64,000 nt of DNA from assembly GCF_011064825.1 (NCBI RefSeq), contig NZ_CP048751.1, positions 186,001-250,000 of the forward strand. Reading direction: 5' to 3'. Shown here piece after piece: positions 18,611 through 27,212 of the stretch. The stretch is from Brevundimonas mediterranea. Its GTDB lineage: Bacteria; Pseudomonadota; Alphaproteobacteria; Caulobacterales; Caulobacteraceae. How positions within the stretch are numbered: position 1 is the stretch's first letter; each line of letters begins with the position of its first letter. The notes under the pieces are model-generated. The model was not told where the DNA came from. It made no database searches and worked only from the letters and a program-made list of their open reading frames with translations. The position numbers were made by a program, and so were the translations under genes.

Positions 18611-19288
18611 ATGACTTTGATCTCTAGCGTGACGGTTGGGCCCCAGGCATCGGCCGACAAGGGCACGGTGGATCCGGGCCTCAAGGCGATCATCGACGAA
18701 CTAAACGACGACTCCGGCGCAGTGAGTTCGAGACGAAAGGCTGCGATTATGGATGACATCCAGCAGCGACGTTATGATATTCCGTCGAGCAACAAGGCCA
18801 CGCAAGATTACTTCACGGCAGGCTTTACAGCTTCAAGCTTCCAAAAGCGCGGCAACGAACTAAGCATGCAGCTTCATTCGCAACTGTCTGCACGCGTATC
18901 TCAATCACACAGCAGCTCCGATACATTCGAGTTGCAGCTTGGTTTTTACAAAGCACTGTCCGAGGACGATAAGATCGCCTTCGCCGCCTACAAAGGTCAA
19001 TCGCCCGAAGATTGGCAAGCAACCATGGAGGCGCGCCTCAAGCTGGCCGACCGCATCGAAGCTGCACAAGCGAGCGGTGAACTGGGACTGGACGGCCATC
19101 CTACAGGCAAGGCCAGCGCCGCTTTGAGCATGCTGATCGAGATAAGCGACGCATTCCACAAGATGAACATGGCCGACAAGGCCGCCGTCAACGCCTGGAC
19201 GCGCTCGGTGAACGAAACGTTTGGCCGCCCCCCTGCCGTCCGCGTCGATCTATCGGACGAAGCCAAGGCCTATCTCAATCGCGGATAG
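18611..19288 (+). CDS. Hypothetical protein, unrecognised
   Basis: A 225-residue protein from the ATG at 18611, which has GGAGA five bases upstream; an ATG 15 bases earlier is possible. There is no signal peptide or membrane segment. The sequence is polar and helical, with serine-rich parts (SARVSQSHSSSD), a SEDDKIAFAAYKGQSPEDWQ segment and a LEISDAFHKMNMADKAAVNA-like helix. I recognise no domain. Its base composition is visibly less GC-rich than the neighbouring genes, and it sits alone between the two halves of the polysaccharide locus. This suggests a later insertion or a lineage-specific gene. A secreted effector or surface protein is conceivable, but nothing in the sequence demonstrates it. 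Confidence 0.7.
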   Translation: MTLISSVTVGPQASADKGTVDPGLKAIIDELNDDSGAVSSRRKAAIMDDIQQRRYDIPSSNKATQDYFTAGFTASSFQKRGNELSMQLHSQLSARVSQSHSSSDTFELQLGFYKALSEDDKIAFAAYKGQSPEDWQATMEARLKLADRIEAAQASGELGLDGHPTGKASAALSMLIEISDAFHKMNMADKAAVNAWTRSVNETFGRPPAVRVDLSDEAKAYLNRG

Positions 19289-19330
19289 GTCTCGACGATC
19301 TTGGGTGCGTCTCACGTCGGCACCGGGACT

Positions 19331-20032
19331 TCAGCCCGCCAGCCGGCTCAGGAACTTGGGCGGCTTGTAGGTCGAGCGGTTCATGACCACTCCGGCGATA
19401 CGGCCGCCGACGGCCTCGATCTCGTCGCGCAGGATCACCGGTCCGCTCGCGGTCGCGCCGCCGGCCGCCACCACCAGAACCGTCATGTCCACGAAGGGCG
19501 CCAGGATGATCGCCATGTCGTTGCGGTCGGCGGCGGGGCTGTCGATGACGATGGTGTCGGCGTGCGGCCGCAGGGCGTCCCAATAACCGGCCTCGCCGAT
19601 CGCCTCGACCCGGTGGCCAGAGCGCAGGGCCTCCATGTGGAAGCGCGTGATCCACAACCGGCCGCCCAGGCAGGGTCGCGCAGTCAGCAGGCGCGCGGGT
19701 GGGATCGGCTTGCCGTCCCGTCCCGTCGGCGCGGGGGTGACGGCGAAGAAGCTTGAACCGTCGGGCGAGGCCTGGGCCGGCTTGCCCAGTTGGCCGAACC
19801 GGTCCGGTTCGGCGGCGATTGCTTCGAGCTGCCCCTGCTGGGCCAGGTCCCCGTCCACCAGCCAGACCGGCTTTCGCGCACGGACGGCGGCCAGGCGCGC
19901 GAACTCCCGCGCCACGGTCGAGACGCCTTCTCCGGTCGTGGCGGCGGCGAACTGGATCACGCGGGCGCGGTGCGCCGGCGCCGGACCCAGCGCCGCCCAC
20001 AGGCCCGCCATTTCGGACGTCAGATCGACCAT
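19331..20032 (-). CDS. hfsB: Polysaccharide-export ATPase-like protein (HfsB-like)
   Basis: A 233-residue MinD/BY-kinase-fold protein. The P-loop region reads IQFAAATTGEGVSTVAREFA, with valine where tyrosine kinases of the Wzc/CpsD family have the lysine of GEGKST. A second Walker-type strand VWLVDGDLAQQG and ADTIVIDSPAADRNDMAIIL are present. There is no C-terminal tyrosine cluster, so autokinase activity is unlikely. It probably partners the membrane chain-length protein encoded just upstream (46 bases apart, same strand). In Caulobacter, HfsB and HfsA work together in holdfast export, and the gene order here is the same. Confidence 0.75.
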   Translation of the reverse strand: MVDLTSEMAGLWAALGPAPAHRARVIQFAAATTGEGVSTVAREFARLAAVRARKPVWLVDGDLAQQGQLEAIAAEPDRFGQLGKPAQASPDGSSFFAVTPAPTGRDGKPIPPARLLTARPCLGGRLWITRFHMEALRSGHRVEAIGEAGYWDALRPHADTIVIDSPAADRNDMAIILAPFVDMTVLVVAAGGATASGPVILRDEIEAVGGRIAGVVMNRSTYKPPKFLSRLAG

Positions 20033-20078
20033 CGAATCGCCACGCGCTCCATCGGCTCAGCCTAACACGGGCATGAGG

Positions 20079-21518
20079 CTAGTGCGCCTTCGCCGGAGCC
20101 ACGGCCAGGACCGGCATATCCAGCGTCCGCCGCACCGAGTCCGGCGTTGCAAAGCCGCGCCGCGAGAAGATCCGCAGCAGGCCGATGCACAGGGCGGTGA
20201 AGGCGGCGAACAGGAAGACCGCCGCCAGGGCCGGCGCCTTCAGGCTCTTGCCGGTCGAGGGGGGCTGGGCGCGTTCGATCACGGTGACATTGTCGGCGCC
20301 GGCGGCGACCAGGGCGTTGTCCGCCCGGCTCTGGCTCTCGCGCTGCTGGAACTCGCGAATATTGGCGGTCAGGACTTCGCGATTGCCGGCCAGGGTCGCG
20401 TTTTCGGACTCCAGCGCCGTCAGCCGCGCCTGCCGCGCCCGAATGTCCGTCAACTGACGATCCAGCGCCGAGAGCCTCGCCGCAAGGGCGTCGCGGTCGG
20501 CCTGGGTGTTGATCCGGTTGGTCTCCAGCTCGGTCCAGACAGGGTTCGGCCCGGTGCGGACCTCCTTGGCCCCCACCGCCGTACCTGTGCCCACATAGGC
20601 CTGCAGCTGGGCGATCCGCGCCTCGATGTCCCTCACCGGCTGGGCGTCCGGCTGATAGCGCGACAGCAGCTGCTCGCGCTCGGTCCGCAGTTGCAGCACC
20701 TGATCCTGGGCCGAGATGTTCAGGTCCTGCTGAAGCGCCACCTCCGCCGGGGTCGCCGCCTGCTGCGCCACCAGGGTGTTCAGCCTCTGGCTGGTCTGGT
20801 TCAGCTGGCTCTGGGTCGATAGCCGGTCGGTGAAGACCGTCTGATAGACGGCCGCCAGCGTAGTCTTGGCGGCGGTGAAGTCGCCGATGTCGTTGCTGGT
20901 CAGGAACTGCTCATAGGCCTGATCCGCCGCGCTCAAATCGCCTTCGAACGCCAGTCTCTGGGTGGCGATGGCGGGGGTCTTGTCCTGGAAGACCTCGCGG
21001 CGATAGGCCAGATATTGCTCGATCACGGTGTTCAGCACGCGCGCCGCACGTTCCGGGTCGTCGGCCTCGTAGCTCAGACGGATGATCGCGCTGCCCGGCG
21101 CGGTGCCGACGCTCAGACTCGCGCCGATCAGCTTGCGCGCCGCCGCCTCTGCCCGGTCCCGTGACCCCGTCGGCGTCTTGCCCAGGATCGCCGCCGGCCC
21201 CAGCGCCTCAACCACGCGCTGGCGCACCTGCCCCGAACTCAGGATCGCGGCCTCGGAATTGGCGACCTCGTCGCCCTGCGGAGCCTGGCCCCGCTCGGCC
21301 GTGCCGACGCGGGGTTGATAGACATATTCCTGTCCCACGCCGGCGAAGACCGCGCCCTGGGCCGTGTAGTTCTTCTTCAGGGTGAAGGCGGCGGCGGCGC
21401 CCAGGGCGAAGATGACCAGGAAGACGATGATCATCAGCAGCAGTTCGCGGAACAGCAGGCCGACGACGTCCAGCACGCCATAGCGCGGTCGGGTCGTGAC
21501 ATATGCCGTCGAGCGCAT
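20079..21518 (-). CDS. hfsA: Polysaccharide co-polymerase / Wzc-type membrane protein (HfsA-like)
   Basis: A 479-residue inner-membrane protein of the Wzz/GumC/HfsA type. A first transmembrane helix (LLLMIIVFLVIFALGAAAAF) lies near residues 25-47 and a second (APALAAVFLFAAFTALCIGL) near 430. A long periplasmic coiled-coil region rich in Q, A and R lies between them. No cytoplasmic kinase domain is fused; that function is split off as the next gene. It would control chain length and link to the outer-membrane export pore. It is divergent from the export lipoprotein gene, and the 124-base gap contains a CtrA-like half-site. Confidence 0.83.
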   Translation of the reverse strand: MRSTAYVTTRPRYGVLDVVGLLFRELLLMIIVFLVIFALGAAAAFTLKKNYTAQGAVFAGVGQEYVYQPRVGTAERGQAPQGDEVANSEAAILSSGQVRQRVVEALGPAAILGKTPTGSRDRAEAAARKLIGASLSVGTAPGSAIIRLSYEADDPERAARVLNTVIEQYLAYRREVFQDKTPAIATQRLAFEGDLSAADQAYEQFLTSNDIGDFTAAKTTLAAVYQTVFTDRLSTQSQLNQTSQRLNTLVAQQAATPAEVALQQDLNISAQDQVLQLRTEREQLLSRYQPDAQPVRDIEARIAQLQAYVGTGTAVGAKEVRTGPNPVWTELETNRINTQADRDALAARLSALDRQLTDIRARQARLTALESENATLAGNREVLTANIREFQQRESQSRADNALVAAGADNVTVIERAQPPSTGKSLKAPALAAVFLFAAFTALCIGLLRIFSRRGFATPDSVRRTLDMPVLAVAPAKAH

Positions 21519-21572
21519 AGGCGGGCCGAATCCTGGAAAGTCTCTTGCGAATCCACCTTTCGCCCACCGGCG

Positions 21573-21580
21573 TTAACCAT
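21573..21580. promoter_or_regulatory. CtrA-like half-site TTAACCAT
   Basis: TTAACCAT lies between the divergent hfsA-like and hfsD-like genes, about 63 bases upstream of the latter's ATG. TTAACCAT and TTAA-N7-TTAAC are known CtrA binding forms in Caulobacter. An 8-base match in a short promoter region is suggestive only. Confidence 0.35.
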
Positions 21581-21642
21581 CGGTTACCCATAAGCGGCGA
21601 GTCTGCGACCCAACGCTCCTTTCGTCGGACCAGATCGATTCC

Positions 21643-22401
21643 ATGACGCCAGATCGCCGACTATTCCTGCTGGCCCTCGGATCGGGCTGCGCCGCCCTGG
21701 CGGCCTGCGGCGGCAACGCCGCCCGGATGCCGCGCCCGAAGGGCGACGTGCAGCGGGTCCAAGCGGCGGGACGCGGCGACTTCCCCAACATCCCTTTCGC
21801 CGACTGGACGGACGAAGAGCCGGACTATCTGCTCTATCCGGGGGACGAGATCGAGGTGGCCCTGCCCACCGCATCTGAATTGACCCGCACCCTGAAGGTC
21901 GGACCCGACGGTCGGGTCGCCCTGCCCCTGGTCGGCCAGGTCATGGCGGCGGACCGGACCTTGCCGGAGTTGGAGCGGGAGGTGTCTTCGGCCTACGCCT
22001 CGCAACTGGTGCGGCCGGTCGTGGAGGTGACGTTGCGCCAGGCAGGGCCGATCCGCGTCTGGATCGACGGCGAGGTGCGGACCCCGGGCGTGATCGAGAT
22101 GACTGGCGATCTGGACGCCTATCAGGCCGTGGTCCAGGCGGGCGGCTTCCTGCCGTCGGGCAAGCCCGAGCGCGCGGCCCTGATCCGGCGTGGTCCCGGC
22201 GGATCGCGCATGATGCGGGTGGTCGATCTGCGCCCGCGTCGCGGCGAGGTCGTGGCCCTGCGTCGGGGCGACATCATTTTCGTGCCGCGGTCGACCCTGG
22301 GCGAACTCGCCGCCTTCTTCACCCAGGTGCGCGCCGCCCTGCCCATCGGCTTCAGCTATTCGATCAATGGATCGAACGGCAACGGCTACGCCACCTTCTG
22401 A
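21643..22401 (+). CDS. hfsD: Polysaccharide export outer-membrane lipoprotein (Wza/HfsD-like)
   Basis: A 252-residue lipoprotein with signal LLALGSGCAALAACGG, whose cysteine in LAAC (about residue 26) would be lipidated. The mature part carries the export domain: DYLLYPGDEIEVALPTASEL and a KVGPDGRVALPLVGQVMAAD block. One soluble ligand-binding beta-grasp domain follows (IRVWIDGEVRTPGVIEMTGD, QAGGFLPSGK). It would form the outer-membrane channel for the polysaccharide. It is transcribed away from the hfsA-like and hfsB-like genes. Holdfast export in Caulobacter uses HfsD in this role. Confidence 0.83.
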   Translation: MTPDRRLFLLALGSGCAALAACGGNAARMPRPKGDVQRVQAAGRGDFPNIPFADWTDEEPDYLLYPGDEIEVALPTASELTRTLKVGPDGRVALPLVGQVMAADRTLPELEREVSSAYASQLVRPVVEVTLRQAGPIRVWIDGEVRTPGVIEMTGDLDAYQAVVQAGGFLPSGKPERAALIRRGPGGSRMMRVVDLRPRRGEVVALRRGDIIFVPRSTLGELAAFFTQVRAALPIGFSYSINGSNGNGYATF

Positions 22402-22405
22402 AGTC

Positions 22406-22717
22406 TCAGGCGGCCAGCCGCACCACGCCGGCGTCGATATAGCGACGGGCGGCCTTCTGGGCCTCGGCGATCTCTTCGCGCTCCATCTCCTGGCTCATCT
22501 CGCGGCGATAGACGCGCGCCTCGATCGAACCCTTCATGGCGGCCAGGTTGAAGATCATGTGGGCCGAGACCCGGTCCATCGGGCAACCGCCCGAACCGGC
22601 CGAATACATCATGCCCAGCTTGAACAGGTCGTCGCCCGACATGTCGACGGTCGGCAGCGGCAAGGACACGACTTCCACGTCGGCCTGCAGGTCGTGCGCC
22701 ATTTCTTGCGCGTTCAT
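22406..22717 (-). CDS. Small Sel1-repeat-like protein
   Basis: A 103-residue protein from the ATG at 22717, which has AGGAGA at good spacing. The open frame extends much further upstream, but that part has no coding character. The core FKLGMMYSAGSGGCPMDRVS continues into AHMIFNLAAMKGSIEARVYR, which is one Sel1-type (TPR-like) repeat. It is followed by a helix rich in E, R and A. Small single-repeat Sel1 proteins like this occur in Caulobacterales with unknown function, probably as protein-binding modules. It converges on the hfsD-like gene with only four bases between stops. Confidence 0.75.
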   Translation of the reverse strand: MNAQEMAHDLQADVEVVSLPLPTVDMSGDDLFKLGMMYSAGSGGCPMDRVSAHMIFNLAAMKGSIEARVYRREMSQEMEREEIAEAQKAARRYIDAGVVRLAA

Positions 22718-22889
22718 TACCGTATCTCCTGAACGGGCGCCGTTCTGGGCCCGCCTCTGATACCGCATCAAATACCGCCGGTTTGAAGTTAAAGTTAACG
22801 GCGCAAGGCGCCGCCAAACTTTTAAGTAAAGCAGGAATGAATACTGCCAAAAGCGTTCAGCGTTCCGATACGATTTGGAAGGGGCTTGT

Positions 22890-23615
22890 TTACGTCTTGG
22901 CGGCCCGCTGACCGAACAGGACCCTGCGCGCCGCCTCGGCGTCCTTGCCCGCCGCGCCGGCGTTTCCACGCCGATCTTCCAGCAGAGCACGCCCGGCCTT
23001 GACCGCGGGCCTCGACCCGACCCGATCCATCCAGGCCGCCAGATGCGGAAAGTCCGCCAGAGTCTGCCCCTGCAGCGTCGGCAATATCCACGGCCAGGCG
23101 GCCATGTCGGCGATGGAATAGTCGCCCGCCAGATAGTCGCGGTCCTTCAGGCGTCGATCCATGACGCCATACAGACGGTGCGTCTCGTTCGTATAGCGCT
23201 GCACCCCATAGGCGATCTGGCGCTGGTCGCGGATCATCGCGGGCGCATACTGGCGGAAATGATGGGTCTGGCCCGCCATTGGCCCCAGGCCTCCGACCTG
23301 CCAGAACAGCCACTGGTTCACCTCGACGCGCGCTCGCGCCTCGGTCGGATAGAAGCGGCCGGATTTGTCGCCGAGATACTGCAGGATTGCGCCGGATTCG
23401 AAGATCGAGATCGGTTGGCCGCCCGGCCCCTCCGGATCGACGATGGCGGGCATGCGGCCGTTCGGACTGATGGCCTGGAACCCAGGCTCGAACTGTTCAC
23501 CCGTTCCGATGTTCACCGGCTGGACCTCATAGGCCAGCCCCATCTCCTCCAGCGCGATGGACACCTTCCATCCATTCGGCGTGGGCCAGTACCAGAGCTG
23601 GATCGGAGCGGTCAT
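22890..23615 (-). CDS. Glutathione S-transferase family protein (YfcG/YghU type)
   Basis: A 241-residue GST from the ATG at 23615 (MTAPIQLWYWPTPNGWKVSI) with GGAAAG upstream. The thioredoxin-like N-terminal domain has the TPN motif where Nu-class enzymes bind glutathione, then FQAISPNGRMPAIVDPEG and IFESGAILQYLGDKSGRFYP. The helical C-terminal domain has DYLAGDYSIADMAAWPWI. Nu-class members such as YfcG and YghU of E. coli act as disulfide-bond reductases using two glutathiones. A redox or detoxification role in the cytoplasm is likely. It is a single-gene unit. Confidence 0.88.
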   Translation of the reverse strand: MTAPIQLWYWPTPNGWKVSIALEEMGLAYEVQPVNIGTGEQFEPGFQAISPNGRMPAIVDPEGPGGQPISIFESGAILQYLGDKSGRFYPTEARARVEVNQWLFWQVGGLGPMAGQTHHFRQYAPAMIRDQRQIAYGVQRYTNETHRLYGVMDRRLKDRDYLAGDYSIADMAAWPWILPTLQGQTLADFPHLAAWMDRVGSRPAVKAGRALLEDRRGNAGAAGKDAEAARRVLFGQRAAKT

Positions 23616-23790
23616 TGCGGCGGTCTTTCCTGTGGCGTGCCTCGCATCTGGGGGCCGCGACACGCAGCCGCAATCCGCATTTCGATCCTGACACGGTCAT
23701 TCAGGACGCGTTCAGGCGCGGAACCCGACCTTCACCTCATTAACGGGCCAGTTCGTCGTTTCCGTCGGCGGCCCAGAATGGAGCACGCAG

Positions 23791-24357
23791 ATGAACCGCC
23801 TCACCAAGGCCGCTGTTGTCGCTATCGCCCTGTCCACCACGGCCGTTCCCCTGCTGGCCGAGGCGCAGAGCCGCGACGATCGTCGGGAATATCGCCAGGA
23901 CCGCCGCGACGACCGGCGAGACTACCGCTCGGAACGCCGTGACGACCGTCGTGACTGGCGTCAGGGCCGCTACGACAATCGGCAGGATTATCGTCATGAC
24001 CGGTGGGACGACCGTCGCGACTTCCGCCACGAACGCCGCGATGACCGCTGGGACCGCAACAATCGCAACTGGTGGCGCGGCCGGTCGGACTTCCGGGGCT
24101 ACAACGGCCCGCGCTCGGGATACTGGTACGCGCCCAGCTACGGCTATTACCGGGTCGAGCCCCGTTACTACGGCTATCGCTGGCGGACGGGCGGCTATCT
24201 GCCGCCGCAGTACCGGACCTATTATGTCCGCGACCCGTATTTCTATGGTCTTCGCGAAGCGCCTCGCGGCTATCGCTACGTCCACGCCGGCAGCGACATT
24301 CTGATGGTCGCGGTCGCCACGGGCCTGATCGCCAGCGTCCTGTCCAACGTCTATTGA
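23791..24357 (+). CDS. RcnB-like exported protein
   Basis: A 188-residue protein with a signal peptide ending near LLAEAQS (about residue 24). It is followed by an extremely Arg/Asp-rich region of repeated DRRDDRRDYR-like units to about residue 85. A C-terminal domain rich in Y, G and W follows, with RTGGYLPPQYRTYYVRDPYF and a hydrophobic tail. The YLP...Y pattern is that of the RcnB nickel/cobalt homeostasis family. Whether this protein handles metal is not shown; the family is widespread and mostly uncharacterised. A strong terminator follows, so it is probably expressed alone. The next gene encodes a longer relative. Confidence 0.8.
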   Translation: MNRLTKAAVVAIALSTTAVPLLAEAQSRDDRREYRQDRRDDRRDYRSERRDDRRDWRQGRYDNRQDYRHDRWDDRRDFRHERRDDRWDRNNRNWWRGRSDFRGYNGPRSGYWYAPSYGYYRVEPRYYGYRWRTGGYLPPQYRTYYVRDPYFYGLREAPRGYRYVHAGSDILMVAVATGLIASVLSNVY

Positions 24358-24381
24358 GGACGCCAAGCTGTTGAGCCGACA

Positions 24382-24411
24382 AGCCCCGCGAGGAAATCTC
24401 GCGGGGCTTTT
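24382..24411 (+). terminator. Rho-independent terminator
   Basis: A perfect 11-base stem (AGCCCCGCGAG with its complement) closes a GAAAT loop and ends in TTTT. It sits 25 bases after the RcnB-like stop. Confidence 0.9.
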
Positions 24412-24512
24412 GTCTGGGGCGTCCCCCGAACGGCATTCAGCCGGGGTTCATCGACCAAGCGCGATCATCACCTTAAGCCGCTGGAAAACCAGCGTGCAGG
24501 AATGAAAAGACC

Positions 24513-25484
24513 ATGAAACGCCTCCTGATGGCTTTCACCGCCGTCGCCGCCCTGGGCGCCCCGCTGGCCGCACCGATCCAGGCCCTGGCCCAGGACCGTC
24601 AGGTCGATCGCGAACAACGCGACGCCGACCGCCCCCAGAGGCCGCAGATCACGCGGGGAGAGCGTCCCACGCCGAACCGTACTTTGCAGTCCCGGCCGGA
24701 AGCCCCCTCGCGTCCCGAGCGGCCCCGTCCGGAGCGCCCCGGTTTCGGTGAGACACGGCCGGCGCGTCCGGACCGCCCGCAGACAGGCGAAGACAGGCCC
24801 GATCGTCCGAATTACGGCGGCGCACGGCCGGATCGTCCCGACGTCAGGCCCGGCCGCCCGGAAGGCGCCAACCCCGGTCGGCCGCCTCGTCCCGACCGTC
24901 CCGAGGGCGGCTGGACTCGCCCCGACCGCCCCCAGACCGGCGGATCTCGCCCTGACCGCCCGTCAAGCGGCGGCCGACCGGATCGGCCGGGCGACAGCGG
25001 CGGGCGGCCCCATCGCCCGGACGGCGGCTGGAACCGGCCGGATCGGCCCGACAATGGTCACACGCGGCCCGGCCAGCCCCACCGGCCCGGCTCCGGCTGG
25101 AACCAGAACCGCGACCGGCACGACGAATTCCGCCGTCGCTTCAGCAGCGATCAGTGGCGGCGCGACTTCTATCGCAACCACCGGTCCGACTGGTGGCGGG
25201 ACGACCGTCGCTTCCATGGCTACAGCGGCGTCCGCATGGGGTTCTATTTCGCGCCGGGCTGGGGCTACTACAGCGTGCCCCGCTCCTATTGGGGCCGCGA
25301 CTGGTCGGCCGGCGACTATCTGCCGGACACCTTTTGGCGTTATCGACTGGACGACTGGCGCACCTATGGTCTCGGCTATCCGCCGGAGGGGGCGCGTTGG
25401 GTCCTGGTCGACAATACGATCTATCTGATCGACGAGCGTGACGGCTACATCATCGACGTGATCCGAGACGCCTGGCGTTGGTAG
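24513..25484 (+). CDS. RcnB-like protein with long Arg/Pro repeat region
   Basis: A 323-residue exported protein. The signal peptide ends near IQALAQD (residue 27). Residues about 35-205 are low complexity, built from variations of RPDRP, GGRPDRP and RPERP with interspersed glycines. The C-terminal 110 residues match the neighbouring RcnB-like protein in pattern: WWRDDRRFHGYSGVRMGFYF, GWGYYSVPRSYWGRDWSAGD and YLPDTFWRYRLDD. An acidic VLVDNTIYLIDERDGYIIDV end follows. The repeat region should be disordered and strongly basic, and might bind polyanions or cell-wall glycan. This is a tandem paralogue pair rather than an operon, because a terminator separates the two. Confidence 0.78.
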   Translation: MKRLLMAFTAVAALGAPLAAPIQALAQDRQVDREQRDADRPQRPQITRGERPTPNRTLQSRPEAPSRPERPRPERPGFGETRPARPDRPQTGEDRPDRPNYGGARPDRPDVRPGRPEGANPGRPPRPDRPEGGWTRPDRPQTGGSRPDRPSSGGRPDRPGDSGGRPHRPDGGWNRPDRPDNGHTRPGQPHRPGSGWNQNRDRHDEFRRRFSSDQWRRDFYRNHRSDWWRDDRRFHGYSGVRMGFYFAPGWGYYSVPRSYWGRDWSAGDYLPDTFWRYRLDDWRTYGLGYPPEGARWVLVDNTIYLIDERDGYIIDVIRDAWRW

Positions 25485-25492
25485 TCTCGACG

Positions 25493-25526
25493 AAGAAGGC
25501 CCGGAGATCGCTCTCCGGGCCTTCTT
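25493..25526 (+). terminator. Strong hairpin after the second RcnB-like gene
   Basis: A perfect 15-base stem (AAGAAGGCCCGGAGA with its complement) has a TCGC loop. The stem's own CTTCTT end is the only T-rich part, and there is a gene in the opposite direction 90 bases on. It may serve as a bidirectional terminator. Confidence 0.75.
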
Positions 25527-25612
25527 ACTAGAATGGGTCGCTCAAGCAGAGAGCGGCCGCGCCGCGAGCGTTAGCGACCAGCCGGGGGTTTGGGGGCCGC
25601 AGCCCCCAAAAA

Positions 25613-27115
25613 TCAAAGACCCAGCTTGGCCTTCAGGATGTCGTTGACCGCGGCCGGATTGGCCTTGCCGCCCGTCGCCTTCATGACCTGACCGACGAAC
25701 CAGCCCAGGGCCTGGGGCTTCTCGGCGACCGCCGCCGCCTTGTCCGGGTTGGCGGCGATGATCTCGTCCACCGCCTTCTCGATGGCGCCGGTGTCGGTGA
25801 CCTGCTTCAGGCCGTGTTTCTCGACCACCTCGGCCGGCGAGCCCTCGCCGTTCCAGACGTGGTCAAAGACCTCCTTGGCGATCTTGGACGAGATGACGTT
25901 CGTCTCGATCAGCTCGACCAGCTGGGCCACATGGGCGGCCGGCAGGGGGTTCTCGCTGAAGTCCTTGCCGTCGGCGGCCAGACGCGCCGAGACCTCGTTG
26001 GTGACCCAGTTGGACACCAGCTTGGCGTCGCGCCCCTTCGCGGCGGCCTCGAAATAGTCCGCCTTGGCCTGTTCCGAGATCAGGACGATGGCGTCGTACT
26101 GCGACAGGCCATATTCGCTCATTAGCCGCTTGCGCTTCTCGTCCGGCAGTTCGGGCAGGGACGCCTTGATCTCGGCGATCCAGGCCTCTTCCAGGTCCAG
26201 CGGCAGCAGGTCGGGATCGGGGAAATAGCGATAGTCCTGCGCCTCTTCCTTGGACCGCATCGAACGCGTCTCGCCCTTGGTCGGGTCGAACAGCCGGGTC
26301 TCCTGAGTGATCGAACCGCCGTCCTCAAGGATCTCGATCTGGCGGCGCGCCTCGTACTGGATCGCCTGGGAGATGAAGCGGAACGAGTTGACGTTCTTGA
26401 TCTCGCAGCGCGTGCCGAGGAAGCTGAAATCGCCGCTGGCCTTAAACTTCTCGTAGTTGCCGGCGCGGCAGACGGACACGTTCACGTCGGCGCGCAGATT
26501 GCCCTTCTCCATGTCGCCGTCGCAGGTGCCCAGATAGATCAGGATGGTCCGGATCTTCTTCACATAGGCGACCGCCTCTTCCGGCGTGCGCAGGTCGGGG
26601 CGCGAGACGATCTCCATCAGGGCCGTGCCGGCCCGGTTCAGATCGACATAGCTCTCGGTCGGCGACAGGTCGTGGATCAGCTTGCCCGCATCCTGTTCCA
26701 GGTGCAGGCGCTCGATGCCGACGTTGAAGAAGCTGCCGTCCTCGGCCTCCACCTCGACCACGCCTTCGCCGACGATCGGGTAATAGAGCTGGCTGATCTG
26801 ATAGCCGGTCGGCAGGTCGGGGTAGAAGTAGTTCTTGCGGTCGAACTGGCTGCGCTTGTTGATCTGCGCGCGCAGGCCCAGGCCGGTCTTCACCGCCTGT
26901 TCGACGCAGTGCTTGTTCAGCGTCGGCAGCATGCCGGGGAAGCCGGCGTCCACCAGGGACACCTGTTCGTTCGGCCCCGCGCCGAAGCCGACGGCGGCGC
27001 CGGAGAAGAGTTTGGCCTTGGAGGCCACCTGGGCGTGGATCTCCAGCCCCATGACGATTTCCCAATCGCCGGTGCGGCCCTTGATGGTTTTCGAGTTCGG
27101 AACAGTGTCGGTCAT
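25613..27115 (-). CDS. gatB: Aspartyl/glutamyl-tRNA amidotransferase subunit B
   Basis: A 500-residue GatB, the subunit that binds and activates the misacylated tRNA and ATP in the GatCAB complex. It converts Glu-tRNA(Gln) or Asp-tRNA(Asn) to the amide form. Family blocks are clear: [20 protein letters not shown] at the start, the kinase-like core with [20 protein letters not shown], and [18 protein letters not shown]. The tail domain contains [20 protein letters not shown]. The length is normal. gatB is separated from gatCA by a small exported-protein gene on the opposite strand, so the three subunits are not in one operon. Confidence 0.97.
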   Translation of the reverse strand: MTDTVPNSKTIKGRTGDWEIVMGLEIHAQVASKAKLFSGAAVGFGAGPNEQVSLVDAGFPGMLPTLNKHCVEQAVKTGLGLRAQINKRSQFDRKNYFYPDLPTGYQISQLYYPIVGEGVVEVEAEDGSFFNVGIERLHLEQDAGKLIHDLSPTESYVDLNRAGTALMEIVSRPDLRTPEEAVAYVKKIRTILIYLGTCDGDMEKGNLRADVNVSVCRAGNYEKFKASGDFSFLGTRCEIKNVNSFRFISQAIQYEARRQIEILEDGGSITQETRLFDPTKGETRSMRSKEEAQDYRYFPDPDLLPLDLEEAWIAEIKASLPELPDEKRKRLMSEYGLSQYDAIVLISEQAKADYFEAAAKGRDAKLVSNWVTNEVSARLAADGKDFSENPLPAAHVAQLVELIETNVISSKIAKEVFDHVWNGEGSPAEVVEKHGLKQVTDTGAIEKAVDEIIAANPDKAAAVAEKPQALGWFVGQVMKATGGKANPAAVNDILKAKLGL

Positions 27116-27212
27116 GGGTTCGTCCTAGCGCCGTCGGCGGCGGCGAGAAAGAGGCTGTCTTGAGGGTGTCGCGAAATCGCGCTCAACATCGGTCGCCTCA
27201 ATGGAGAATCCG

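Noticed and set aside
22789..22799. TTAA-type motifs upstream of the Sel1-like gene as a CtrA site
   Set aside because: The spacing (TTAA-AG-TTAAC) does not match TTAA-N7-TTAAC, and the octamer form is absent.
24620..25130. Repeated DNA units resembling a repeat array
   Set aside because: The repeats are in frame and encode the RPDRP-type protein region, with irregular spacing and no spacers. It is not a CRISPR array.
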